Assembly: GCF_002102175.1 (NCBI RefSeq)
Contig: NZ_LQOX01000115.1
Location: 62,001 to 126,000, forward strand
Length of the DNA: 64,000 bases
Direction of reading: 5' to 3'
From: Mycobacterium gastri
GTDB lineage: Bacteria; Actinomycetota; Actinomycetes; Mycobacteriales; Mycobacteriaceae
The position numbers and the translations under genes are program-made. Under the pieces are notes generated by a model. That model was not told where the DNA came from and did not search any database. It was given only the letters and a program-made list of their open reading frames with translations. This document shows, piece after piece, positions 17,006-25,303 of this stretch (position 1 is its first letter; each line of letters opens with the position of its first letter).

Positions 17006-17473
17006 ATGGGTGCCGCCGATCTGACCCACCGCTTCGACGGGGAGTCGGTCGGGCGGGCGCTCGAATTGGTCGGTGAGCGCTGGACACTGCTCATCCTGCG
17101 TGAGGCGTTCTTCGGCGTGCAGCGCTTTGGCCAGTTCGCGCGCAATCTCAATATTCCGCGGCCCACCCTGTCGTCGCGGCTACGGATGCTCGTCGTGGCC
17201 GGCCTGCTCGAACGCGTTCCGTACTCGCGGGACCCTGAGCGTCACGAGTACCGGCTCACCGACGCCGGCCGCGAACTCTTCGCGGCGATCGTCGTCCTGA
17301 TGCGGTGGGGGGACGAGCACTTGCCGAGCCCCGACGGGGCGCCGATCGTGCTGCGCCATCACACGTGCGGCGAGTTGGTCGATCCGCGCCTGGTCTGCGT
17401 GCGTTGCGGCGACGAGATCACCGCGCGCAATGTGACACCCGAAGCCGGCCCGGGATTTCGCGACCAGGGCTAG
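17006..17473 (+). CDS. HxlR family transcriptional regulator
   Basis: 155 residues. The winged helix is canonical for HxlR: ALELVGERWTLLILREAFFG, then F-x-x-F-A-R-N-L-N-I-P-R-P-T-L-S-S-R-L, then the wing Y-R-L-T-D-A-G-R-E-L. A C-terminal extension holds three cysteines (HTCGELVDPRLVCVRCGDE) that could form a small zinc-ribbon-like knob or a redox sensor, seen in some actinobacterial members. Likely regulator of itself and the divergent flavoprotein gene. Confidence 0.88.
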   Translation: MGAADLTHRFDGESVGRALELVGERWTLLILREAFFGVQRFGQFARNLNIPRPTLSSRLRMLVVAGLLERVPYSRDPERHEYRLTDAGRELFAAIVVLMRWGDEHLPSPDGAPIVLRHHTCGELVDPRLVCVRCGDEITARNVTPEAGPGFRDQG

Positions 17474-17590
17474 CGACTTCGCCGGCCGGAAATAACAATC
17501 TCGGCCTCAACCTATTGCGAATTGATAAGCAACCCAAACACGTTGCTCAACAACGCTATACACCTCACCCGGCGAAATTATGGTCGGTCC

Positions 17591-18724
17591 GTGCGCCGTC
17601 GAACCGTGCTGAAGCTGCCGCTGCTGCTGGCAGCGGGCCCGGCGCTGGCCAAAGCGCCATGCGCCGGTGCCGAACCGGGCCGGTGGCCGGCCGAGCGCGC
17701 CAACGGCTGGTATCAGGCGCAAGGGTGGCTCGTCGGCGCCAACTACATCACGTCGACCGCGATCAACCAGCTCGAGATGTTCCAGCCGGGCACCTATGAC
17801 CCGCGCCGCATCGCCGGCGAACTCGCCGCGGCGCGGTCACTCGGGTTCAACACCGTGCGGGTCTTTCTGCACGACCAACTGTGGGCCCAGGAGCGGCAAG
17901 ACTTCCAAGGGCGTCTCGCGCAGTTCGTCGCCATCGCCGCGCGCCACGGGATCAAGCCACTTTTCGTCTTGTTCGACTCCTGCTGGGACCCGTTCCCCAG
18001 GCCGGGCCGTCAGCGACCGCCCAGGCCCGGGGTGCACAACTCCGGTTGGGTACAAAGCCCGGGTGCCGAACACCTCGGTGACCCCCACTACCGCAGCGTT
18101 CTTCAGGACTATGTCACCGGAGTCGTGGGCCAGTTCCGCAATGACGACCGGGTTTTGGGTTGGGACCTGTGGAACGAACCCGACAATCCCGCGCGCGTGT
18201 ATCGCAAGGTGGAGCGCAACGACAAGCTGGCGCTGGTCGCCGACTTGCTGCCCCAGGTCTTCCGGTGGGCGCGGGCAGTCGATCCTGCGCAGCCGTTGAC
18301 CAGCGGCGTCTGGCAAGGAAGCTGGGCCGATCCTGGGCAACGCAGCACAATCAGCGGCATCCAACTGGACAACTCGGACGTGATCACGTTCCACAGCTAC
18401 GCCGCGCCGGCCGACTTCGAGGCCCGGATCGCCGAACTTACCCCGCTGGGGCGCCCGGTCGTCTGCACCGAATACCTGGCTCGCACCCGCGGCAGCACCG
18501 TCGAGGGAATTCTGCCAATTGCCAAGCGGCACAACGTTGGAGCATTCAACTGGGGTTTGGTCGCCGGAAAGACCCAGACGTACCTGCCGTGGGACTCGTG
18601 GGATCACCCGTACCCCAGGCCACCGAAGGTGTGGTTCAGCGATCTGCTGCGCCCGGACGGGCGGGCCTATCAGGACGGCGAACTCCAAACGATTCGCAAG
18701 CTGACCGGTGTCCAGCAGGAATAG
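17591..18724 (+). CDS. Exported cellulase-like glycoside hydrolase (GH5/GH39-type fold)
   Basis: 377 residues from the GTG at 17591; an ATG at 17522 would add 23. The N-terminus VRRRTVLKLPLLLAAGPALA has a twin-arginine motif and hydrophobic core, so Tat export is likely. The rest is a TIM-barrel hydrolase: YDPRRIAGELAAARSLGFNTVRVF at the start of the barrel, the acid/base Glu in D-L-W-N-E-P, and the nucleophile Glu in V-V-C-T-E-Y. Often labelled beta-1,4-xylanase in mycobacteria; the actual polysaccharide is unknown. Possible roles are remodelling of host, biofilm or cell-envelope glycans. Confidence 0.8.
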   Translation: MRRRTVLKLPLLLAAGPALAKAPCAGAEPGRWPAERANGWYQAQGWLVGANYITSTAINQLEMFQPGTYDPRRIAGELAAARSLGFNTVRVFLHDQLWAQERQDFQGRLAQFVAIAARHGIKPLFVLFDSCWDPFPRPGRQRPPRPGVHNSGWVQSPGAEHLGDPHYRSVLQDYVTGVVGQFRNDDRVLGWDLWNEPDNPARVYRKVERNDKLALVADLLPQVFRWARAVDPAQPLTSGVWQGSWADPGQRSTISGIQLDNSDVITFHSYAAPADFEARIAELTPLGRPVVCTEYLARTRGSTVEGILPIAKRHNVGAFNWGLVAGKTQTYLPWDSWDHPYPRPPKVWFSDLLRPDGRAYQDGELQTIRKLTGVQQE

Positions 18725-18810
18725 CGCTGCGCCGCATCACCGACAGGGCGAGAAAGCAAGATGTCGAGGTGCCTCCGGCCGTTATGATTCGCTGACGCGC
18801 TTCGTATTGA

Positions 18811-20013
18811 TCAGGGCTTGGCCCCAACGGTCTTGACGGGCAGTCGCGCCCAGCCCCGCACACTGGAGGTCCGTGCCCTGCTGGCGTTGTCGTAGTCGAC
18901 CTCCCAGTCCGTCCATCGCTTGAGGACCTCTTCGAATGCGACCCGGGCCTCGAGCCGCGCCAAGGCTGAGCCGAGGCAGAAATGCAGTCCCTGCCCGAAG
19001 CTCAAATGGCCACCCTTGCGGCGGATGTCGTAGCGATCCGGTTCGCTGAATCTCTTCTCGTCCCGATTCGCCGAACCGTTGAGCAACAGCATGTAGGAGC
19101 CCTGGGTCACGGTGTGCCCGTACAGCTCGACGTTGCGAGCGACGTAGCGCGCCTGCACCGGCGACGGCGGCTCGTAGCGCAGGGTCTCCTCGACCGCCGA
19201 GTCGATCAGGTGCGGATCCGCGACGAGTTCGCGTCGTTGGTCGGGGTGCTCGCCGAGAAGTTGGCCCATGAAACCGATGAGCCGCGTGGTGGTTTCGTTG
19301 CCGGCGCCGGCGATCATCGCGGTGTAGGCCAAGACTTCGTTGCGTTCGAGGCGTCGCCGGGATCCGTCTGGCTCGTCGACTTCCGCGTTGAGCAGATCTG
19401 TCATCAGGTCGTCTGAGGGATGCATCGCCCGCCACTCGATGTACTCGGCGAACATCGCCATCGAATCCTCGAAGATCGTCGGGCTGACCCCCGCTTGTCG
19501 CGGTCCAACCGCAAGATTGTTGTCGTTGCGGTCACGGATCAGCCGTTGCGCCTCCGCGGGAATGCCCAGCAGGTAGCCGATGGTGCGCATCGGCATGACC
19601 GCCCCCAGATCGGCGACGAAATCGAACCCGTCCGAATCACGAAGCGGATCCAATGCGCGACAACAGAATTCACGCACCAGCCCGTCGACGGCCAGCATCC
19701 GCCGGGGGGTGAAAACCCGCGACAACAAGCGCCGGTGCAGATCGTGCAGCGGCGGATCCTCGAACAGCAGAATTCCCGGCGGAACGTCGATGCCGCTGAA
19801 CAAGATGTCGGCCGTGGTGCCCCGTCCCGACCGATAGGTCTGCCAATCATGCAGCGCCGCAGCCACGTCGTCGTAGCGGCTCAGCGCATAGAAGTTGTAC
19901 TTGTCGTTGAAATACAGTGGGGCCTCTGCCCGCATCCGCTTCCACACCGGATACGGATCGTCGTCGATGTCGAAGTCGAACGGGTCGTAGTAAAGCTCCT
20001 CTCGGATGGCCAC
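18811..20013 (-). CDS. Cytochrome P450 (bacterial class I type)
   Basis: 400 residues. The I-helix motif is A-G-A-G-N-E-T-T-T, the ExxR motif is E-E-T-L-R-Y-E-P-P, and the heme loop is F-G-Q-G-L-H-F-C-L-G with the proximal Cys. It is a soluble class I P450 that needs a ferredoxin and reductase; none is adjacent. The GTG start at 20013 follows directly after the TGA of the AveC-like gene, so the two are translationally coupled. A shared pathway with the AveC-like membrane protein is likely; the substrate is unknown. Confidence 0.9.
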   Translation of the reverse strand: MAIREELYYDPFDFDIDDDPYPVWKRMRAEAPLYFNDKYNFYALSRYDDVAAALHDWQTYRSGRGTTADILFSGIDVPPGILLFEDPPLHDLHRRLLSRVFTPRRMLAVDGLVREFCCRALDPLRDSDGFDFVADLGAVMPMRTIGYLLGIPAEAQRLIRDRNDNNLAVGPRQAGVSPTIFEDSMAMFAEYIEWRAMHPSDDLMTDLLNAEVDEPDGSRRRLERNEVLAYTAMIAGAGNETTTRLIGFMGQLLGEHPDQRRELVADPHLIDSAVEETLRYEPPSPVQARYVARNVELYGHTVTQGSYMLLLNGSANRDEKRFSEPDRYDIRRKGGHLSFGQGLHFCLGSALARLEARVAFEEVLKRWTDWEVDYDNASRARTSSVRGWARLPVKTVGAKP

Positions 20014-20808
20014 TCATCCGCCCTGCCGGGGTTGGTTCGGTACGCCGGGGAATAGCTGCTCCGTCGGCCCAGCGGTCACCCACCCGCCCAGCTTGGTGAC
20101 GAGGTGGGGCGCAAAGACCGCCCCGTAGAGCAGGTTTCCGATGACGACGACGGCAACGACGGACAGCACTGCCGACTGCAGCCGGCCCGTCGACCGCTTG
20201 TCGGCCCACATCTCGATGACGTTTCGTCCCTCGAAATCCGTGCGGCCGAGCAGGTAGGTGAAGACCATCATCTGCACGCCCAATGCCAGGGAGTCGTAGA
20301 CCGGGTACTGATGCTTGCTGCCCTCGAAGATCGCCAGGCCGGGAATCACGTAGCCGTAATGGAAGACGCCGAGCCGGGCCCCGACGAACGCGTTGAAGAC
20401 GAAGGCCCAGCAGAAGCCGACCACGAGCCCGACAATCAGCAGCGTGATCGGCCGGCACCAGCCGAACCGCGCGCTCAACCGTCGCCCCAGCGGCGCGCCG
20501 ATCACCGCGGGCAGCACGAAGTAGCCGATGTAGCCGACCGGCACGGACGAGGGCAGCCCACCCCATGTCATGTTCAACGGCCACCACGACGGCACCCGCG
20601 GTAGGGCGGGCGGGAACTGCGCGTACATCGCCCAGTCGTAGGGCGCCTCGATCCACGAAAACGAGATCGCCGAGATGCACAGCAGCAGCAACGGGTGCAG
20701 GCGACGGCGGCGAAAACTCAGATACACGCCCGTCGCGGTGAACACGATGCCGCTACCCCAGCCGAAGACGACGGCCGCTGTCAGCAACGGCGTCAACTGG
20801 CTACTCAT
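20014..20808 (-). CDS. AveC-like (spirocyclase family) integral membrane protein
   Basis: 264 residues with about seven membrane segments. It matches the AveC family as found in mycobacteria: S-W-I-E-A-P-Y-D-W-A-M-Y near residue 52, W-W-P-L-N-M-T-W-G-G-L, and an F-H-Y-G-Y-V-I-P-G segment. Streptomyces AveC catalyses spiroketalisation and dehydration in avermectin synthesis; mycobacterial members have no proven reaction. Its ATG overlaps the stop of a 34-residue membrane-peptide ORF (ATGA), and its stop abuts the P450 start, so the three form one compact unit. Confidence 0.78.
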   Translation of the reverse strand: MSSQLTPLLTAAVVFGWGSGIVFTATGVYLSFRRRRLHPLLLLCISAISFSWIEAPYDWAMYAQFPPALPRVPSWWPLNMTWGGLPSSVPVGYIGYFVLPAVIGAPLGRRLSARFGWCRPITLLIVGLVVGFCWAFVFNAFVGARLGVFHYGYVIPGLAIFEGSKHQYPVYDSLALGVQMMVFTYLLGRTDFEGRNVIEMWADKRSTGRLQSAVLSVVAVVVIGNLLYGAVFAPHLVTKLGGWVTAGPTEQLFPGVPNQPRQGG

Positions 20809-20909
20809 CGTGAGCGCCCGTCACGCGCTTCCGGGTCGAGGTAGATCACCAGGCCGAAGATGACGGCGATCAGCCCGAACAGGGTTCCGAGCATGATGAC
20901 CGCGCCCAC
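20805..20909 (-). CDS. 34-residue single-pass membrane peptide
   Basis: The frame starts at GTG 20909 after GGAAGGG with good spacing and ends in TGA overlapping the AveC ATG. The product is almost all one transmembrane helix (MGAVIMLGTLFGLIAVIFGL) followed by VIYLDPEARDGRSR. The ribosome-binding site, the ATGA overlap and the clear helix-plus-charged-tail pattern make it a credible gene too short for routine calling. It could be a membrane partner of the AveC-like protein. Confidence 0.55.
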   Translation of the reverse strand: MGAVIMLGTLFGLIAVIFGLVIYLDPEARDGRSR

Positions 20910-20943
20910 AACACGCCCTTCCGGCAGGCTGCCCAGGTTTGTG

Positions 20944-20957
20944 ATAGTGGATACTAT
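20944..20957. promoter_or_regulatory. Palindrome in the divergent AveC/TetR promoter
   Basis: A perfect inverted repeat ATAGTggatACTAT sits in an AT-rich stretch between the membrane-peptide/AveC/P450 unit and the divergent TetR gene. The position and symmetry suit a TetR operator. It is shorter than most TetR sites, so the true site may extend beyond it. Confidence 0.45.
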
Positions 20958-21024
20958 TCTAAGTCGGAGGTCAAGGCCGACCATCGTGAAGTGCCGTCAA
21001 CCGCTGAATGCGGTTCAGGAGTAG

Positions 21025-21696
21025 ATGACCGTGTCACAGCGACTTTCGCCCAGGAACGCGCCGGTGGCCCGAGCGCCGGTTCAGCCATTGCGCCGGCCCC
21101 GCGGCGAGCCGCGCAGACTCCTGCTCGATGCCGCGCGCGAGTTGTTCGCCCGCCAGGACTACCGCAGCACCACGACGCGTGAAATCGCGCAGGCCGCCGG
21201 AGTCAGCGAATACCTGCTCTTCCGGCACTTCGGCTCGAAGGCCGGGCTGTTCCGGGAAGCTCTGGTTCTTCCGTTCACCAGTTTCGTCGACGAGTTCAGC
21301 CGGACATGGCAGTCGGTGGTCCCGGGGGAGACCGACGAAGAGGAGCTGGCCCGCCATTTCGTCGAGCAGCTCTACGACGTGCTCGTGGAGCATCGGGGCC
21401 TGCTCCTGACGCTCGCGGCATCGGAGGCGTTCAGTGAGGAGGAAACCATGGGCACCGGCATCGCCGACATGCGGCGGGCCATCGCGGTGCTCGGTCAGAT
21501 CAGCGCCGAGGGCATGCGGTTACGCGGGATTCGGTCGAGTCAGCCGGACCTGCCGGCGCACTCGACGGTGGCGATGATCGTCGGCATGGTCGCACTGCGG
21601 TCGACCTTCTTCGGGCCGGTGCCGCCCCCGCGGGAGGCGATCGTCGACGAACTCGTCCAGGCGATTCTGCACGGCTTCCTGCATCGCCACGACTGA
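21025..21696 (+). CDS. TetR/AcrR family transcriptional regulator
   Basis: 223 residues. A basic N-terminal arm leads into a standard TetR domain: RRLLLDAARELFARQDYRST, then E-I-A-Q-A-A-G-V-S-E-Y-L-L-F-R-H-F-G-S-K-A-G-L-F. The C-terminal half is unassigned. Divergent from the AveC/P450 unit, which it probably controls. Confidence 0.88.
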   Translation: MTVSQRLSPRNAPVARAPVQPLRRPRGEPRRLLLDAARELFARQDYRSTTTREIAQAAGVSEYLLFRHFGSKAGLFREALVLPFTSFVDEFSRTWQSVVPGETDEEELARHFVEQLYDVLVEHRGLLLTLAASEAFSEEETMGTGIADMRRAIAVLGQISAEGMRLRGIRSSQPDLPAHSTVAMIVGMVALRSTFFGPVPPPREAIVDELVQAILHGFLHRHD

Positions 21697-21714
21697 GCGG
21701 CGCTTGACCCGCAA

Positions 21715-23361
21715 TCAGGCGGCGATACCGAGTTCCCGGTTGATCTGCGGCCAGTATTGGAAACCGTCCGGAGTAAGCAGAATCCAGTCGTGAATTTGAC
21801 CGTTGGCCAGGACGAAGCTGACCGGGGCCCCTTGGGTGACGGCCGCTTGCTGCAGGACAAACACGTCGGGTGCGAGTATGTCCAGGTTGCCCGAGTAGAC
21901 ATACGTCGGCGGCAGTCCGCTCAGTGAGCCATTCAGCGGACTCACCATGGGGTCGGTCACGGCAAGATTACCGGCCCACACCTTGCCGATCTGTTGCGCG
22001 GGCCCGACAGGAAGCAACGGATCCTGGACCAGCCCAATATTCGGATTGGTCATTCCCACGTCCAGCCAGGGAGACACCAGAACCATCGATTCCGGTACGG
22101 GATCGCCGTGGGTCACCAGGTATTGGGTAGCCGCCAGTGCGAGGTTGCCGCCCGCCGAGTCGCCGATCACGCTGACGTTGGACGGCCCGTGTTGAGCGAT
22201 TTGCGTGGAGATGAAGCCAGCCATCGCGGGTACCACCGTGCCGGCGGTACCACCTTCTTGCAGCAGCGGGTAAATCGGGACCTGAACGGTCGCACCGGTC
22301 TGCTGGGCCATTACCGAGTAATTGATCCAGTGCAAAAACGAGGGCGGAAAGATAAACGCGCCACCGTGAATGGCGACCACGTATTCGCCGGTCGGATTAG
22401 CCGGCGTGATCTGCACGACGCTCATCCCGTTATACGTTGTGTACTGCACCGTCTCCCCCAGCAGCAAATTCAAGAACGGTGGCGGGGAGTTACCGAGGAA
22501 CCACGACAGTGGCGGGATGTCGCTGGCGAACAACGCCAAAAGCGGGTTGCCGGGCACCGCAAGTTGAGTTTCGAGGCCGGACAAACCGAGGAGGGGTTTT
22601 ACCGGCCACAGCGCGGCTTCTTCAAGCCTGGTCGCCAGCGACGGGGCACCGGTGAAGTTCCCCGTCTGCGTTGCCGCGAAGGGCGGATCAGCCGGCGACC
22701 CGAAGATGCCGGTGATGAGGGTGTCCGACACCCGGGTGAATCCGGCGGCCAGTGCCGTGGGGGTCTGCTGAATTTCCTGCTCTACCAAGGCGAAACCGTT
22801 TCCGATCGCTTTGGCGAATTCGCCTGGCAGTCCGGGCAGATTTTGCAGCGCTTGTTCCCACGGGGCCAACTGCGCGACCGCCGCGGCGGCACTGCCGTGA
22901 TATCCGCTCATCGCGGCGACGTCCTGAGCCCACATCTGCTCGTATGCAGCTTCGGCGGCCGCGATCGCCGGTGCGTTTTGACCGAACAGGTTAGAGATCA
23001 CCAGCGACACCAACCGACCACGGTTGGCGGTGATCAATTCAGGGTGCACGATGCCGGCCAGCGCTGCTTCATAGGCGACGGCCGCCGCCCGGGCTTGGGC
23101 TGCTGACCGTTCGGCTTGAGCGGCCGCCCTTCCCAGCCAGTCCACGTAGCGGGCTGCCGCGGTCGTCATGGACGCCGACGCCGCGCCTTGCCAGGCCTGA
23201 GCCCCCAGGTCCGAGGTTATCGAGCCGAATGCGTTGGCCGCTGAGCTCAATTCACCGCCGATCCCGTCCCAGGCCGCCGCCGCCTCCAGCATCGGCCCCG
23301 ATCCCGGTCCAGCAAGCAGCAGCACCGAATTGACCTCGGGCGGCCACAGCGAAAAGCTCAT
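21715..23361 (-). CDS. PPE-domain lipase (LipY-like, PPE form)
   Basis: 548 residues. Residues 1 to about 175 are a PPE domain (PPEVNS at 7-12, W-Q-G at 57-59, FGQN at 126-129, MWAQD at 143-147); a linker follows to about 265. Residues about 268-548 are a hormone-sensitive-lipase-type alpha/beta hydrolase with H-G-G-A at 332-335, the nucleophile elbow G-D-S-A-G (Ser402), Asp494 and His524. It should be exported by a type VII (ESX-5-like) system through the PPE domain and then hydrolyse acylglycerols at the cell surface. The catalytic domain is a close twin of the PE-linked lipase at 27242-28426. M. marinum LipY is known to carry a PPE domain. No PE partner gene is adjacent. Confidence 0.9.
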   Translation of the reverse strand: MSFSLWPPEVNSVLLLAGPGSGPMLEAAAAWDGIGGELSSAANAFGSITSDLGAQAWQGAASASMTTAAARYVDWLGRAAAQAERSAAQARAAAVAYEAALAGIVHPELITANRGRLVSLVISNLFGQNAPAIAAAEAAYEQMWAQDVAAMSGYHGSAAAAVAQLAPWEQALQNLPGLPGEFAKAIGNGFALVEQEIQQTPTALAAGFTRVSDTLITGIFGSPADPPFAATQTGNFTGAPSLATRLEEAALWPVKPLLGLSGLETQLAVPGNPLLALFASDIPPLSWFLGNSPPPFLNLLLGETVQYTTYNGMSVVQITPANPTGEYVVAIHGGAFIFPPSFLHWINYSVMAQQTGATVQVPIYPLLQEGGTAGTVVPAMAGFISTQIAQHGPSNVSVIGDSAGGNLALAATQYLVTHGDPVPESMVLVSPWLDVGMTNPNIGLVQDPLLPVGPAQQIGKVWAGNLAVTDPMVSPLNGSLSGLPPTYVYSGNLDILAPDVFVLQQAAVTQGAPVSFVLANGQIHDWILLTPDGFQYWPQINRELGIAA

Positions 23362-23366
23362 TACCC

Positions 23367-23388
23367 TTCCCCCTCGATTCCCCCTCGA
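23367..23388 (-). repeat. 11-bp tandem duplication over the ribosome-binding site of the PPE-lipase
   Basis: TTCCCCCTCGA is repeated exactly twice, at 23367-23377 and 23378-23388. On the coding strand this gives two GAGGGGGAA blocks, the nearer one ending about 6 bases before the ATG. The remaining intergenic bases up to 23586 hold nothing recognisable. Confidence 0.6.
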
Positions 23389-23586
23389 TCAGCCTTATGC
23401 CAGGAACGTACCTCGTCCACGTCTTGGCGGAAGAGTTTCCGTGCAGTCATTCCCGCTGTCACCAAATCCCCGGTGCTGTCGCAGACGTGGCGCCGCCGGA
23501 GCTGAGTGCTGATTCCTCCCGCCTCAAAGCCGCGGTTGCAAAGGCGGCGGATTTCGGCCCGTTCTGCTCGCCTTCGACAATCGCGA

Positions 23587-24285
23587 TCAGACGGCCTTGG
23601 TGGAGCCGACGTAGGACAGCACCACGTCGGATTCATCGGTAATGCGGGTCATGGTCGCGTACGAGCGGATGAAGGACTCGCCGACGCACCCGTCGATCTT
23701 GATATGGAAGTCGCTGATCATGATCCAGGGATTTGGTCCCTTGAACTCTTTGCGGACCACCGGCACGATGACGACGAATCCGGGCTTGAGGCCCACGCTG
23801 ACCACGTTGTTGTACTGCCCACTGGCCAGCGGGATGACGAGCGGTGGCTGGCCGGGTCCCAGTGGCAGCTCCGCGGCGAGCGAGGGAGAGACTGCGCTGC
23901 CATTTGCCATGACAAAGCCGTTGGAGGTGCTCTGGTCGATCCCGCAACCGATTTCGTACCCGACCTCGAGAACGCCTCGGGGGGTTTCCGGCCCGGTTAG
24001 CGAAGCGCCGAAGATTCCGCTGGAGAGATATTCGCGAGACGACAGCGCGGTGGTCAGCGGAGACACCGGAACGTGTCTCTCGTCCTTCGCGCCGAGGGCC
24101 AGGACCCAGCCGTCAGGAGTGTTCACCCTAGCCGGTGTGCCGGGAGGTACCGACCCGTCGGCCGGTGGCACAGCACCGGGAGGGGGTTCGGCATCGGGTT
24201 GAGCACCTGCCGACGGCCCGGTCATTGATACGACGAGGCTCACAGCCAGCACCGCAGCGCGACGAACTACCGCGGGAATCGGCAT
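23587..24285 (-). CDS. MspA-family porin
   Basis: 232 residues from the ATG at 24285; a GTG at 24306 is possible. A signal peptide with VVRRAAVLAVSLVVSMTG is followed by cleavage near SAGA. The mature part shows MspA family features: T-P-D-G-W-V-L-A-L-G-A-K-D-E, L-E-V-G-Y-E-I-G-C-G, and a C-terminal I-D-G-C-V-G-x-S-F-I-R-S-Y. MspA porins form octameric channels for hydrophilic solutes in the mycobacterial outer membrane. The Pro-rich segment after the signal peptide is longer than in MspA itself. Confidence 0.9.
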   Translation of the reverse strand: MPIPAVVRRAAVLAVSLVVSMTGPSAGAQPDAEPPPGAVPPADGSVPPGTPARVNTPDGWVLALGAKDERHVPVSPLTTALSSREYLSSGIFGASLTGPETPRGVLEVGYEIGCGIDQSTSNGFVMANGSAVSPSLAAELPLGPGQPPLVIPLASGQYNNVVSVGLKPGFVVIVPVVRKEFKGPNPWIMISDFHIKIDGCVGESFIRSYATMTRITDESDVVLSYVGSTKAV

Positions 24286-24534
24286 CACAGCCGATACGCT
24301 AAGCACCGCCCCATACCCTCATGGCTTTGCTGGTTGACTAAGTCAGAGTTGTTGTGCCTTTGCAGCTGGTTTGTGACACAAAACAGGCAGTCTGGCAAGA
24401 CCTGTTTAGCTCAGCGCTCGTGGCCGAGCGGGTTGCGGTACTCACGTGCTTTGCCGGAAGGCTCGCCTGTGCGCTCTGCGAGTAGGCTTCAGGCATAGCC
24501 ATGGATTCGTGGCGGATGGCAGAGAGGGCGATCA

Positions 24535-24810
24535 ATGACCCTGCGAAGGTTCGCCCGCACAGTGCTTGCCATCCTTATGGCCAGCACCGGAATAGGGCTG
24601 ACGGCTCTGGTGGGCAGCAGCGGCATCGCTCGCGCAGACCCAGACGATGACACGCCTGTCATAATCGACGATTTTCTCTTCACCCCGATATTCACACAGG
24701 ATCCGCATACCCAGCGTCCGAGCAACATGGGAGCCGCCGAACCAGACTGGGGGCGTATCGGAATGATCTGTCAGAACCGAACTGTCAAGTGCCAAAAGAA
24801 CGGATTTTAG
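24535..24810 (+). CDS. Small secreted protein of unknown function
   Basis: 91 residues with a clear Sec signal peptide (basic MTLRRFAR, a hydrophobic core, and A-R-A before a D-P-D-D-D mature start). The mature 55 residues contain two Cys near the end (MICQNRTVKCQKNG), suggesting one disulfide. GAGAGG lies about 8 bases before the ATG. Upstream, 24381-24407 carries a 7-bp inverted repeat AAACAGG/CCTGTTT with a 13-bp spacer that could be a regulator site. No family recognised. Confidence 0.65.
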   Translation: MTLRRFARTVLAILMASTGIGLTALVGSSGIARADPDDDTPVIIDDFLFTPIFTQDPHTQRPSNMGAAEPDWGRIGMICQNRTVKCQKNGF

Positions 24811-24866
24811 CGCCGAGTCTGACACGCCGTCGCGACCGCCCCGTCGGTCATTTCCGGGCCGTGCAA

Positions 24867-25202
24867 GCCCATTTGTCGCCATCCAACCGTCGGCCCGGCG
24901 CAGCCGATCACGCGATGCCGGTCGTCATGCCGGCCGGCTCGTGCGTCTTCTTCGTCGGCACCCTTTGGCATGGCGGGGGCGCCAACACGACCAGCCGCGG
25001 GCGTCTTGCCGTCACCGCCCAATACTGCCAACCGTGGCTGCGGCCGATGGAGGCCTTCACCTTGTCGGTATCGCGCGAGATCGCCCGAACGGTCTCCGAG
25101 GACATTCGCCGCATGCTCGGCTACAGCATCCACCCGCCGTTCGTCGGCGCGGTCGACGGCCTGCATCCGCTACGGCTGTTGGAAAGTGCGCCGGATTTTT
25201 AG
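24867..25202 (+). pseudogene. Phytanoyl-CoA dioxygenase (PhyH) C-terminal relic
   Basis: A frame ending at 25202 encodes the last third of a PhyH-family Fe(II)/2-oxoglutarate dioxygenase: MPAGSCVFFVGTLWHGGGAN with the distal metal-binding His, T-S-R-G-R-L-A-V-T-A-Q-Y, then L-G-Y-x-I-x-P-P-F-x-G-x-V-D-G-x-H-P. The N-terminal double-stranded beta-helix half with the H-x-D pair is missing; homology begins only at about A-H-L-S-P-S. No sensible start codon or ribosome-binding site precedes it. A 5'-deleted pseudogene. Confidence 0.75.
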
Positions 25203-25303
25203 GCCGTCACGGCGCCGAAACAGCTGCGTGTCGTGCTGACGCGGGCCGGCACCTGATCGGCGGGATTCGCTACCCGGCCGTGCCGGTTTGTAGGCTTTCG
25301 GGC

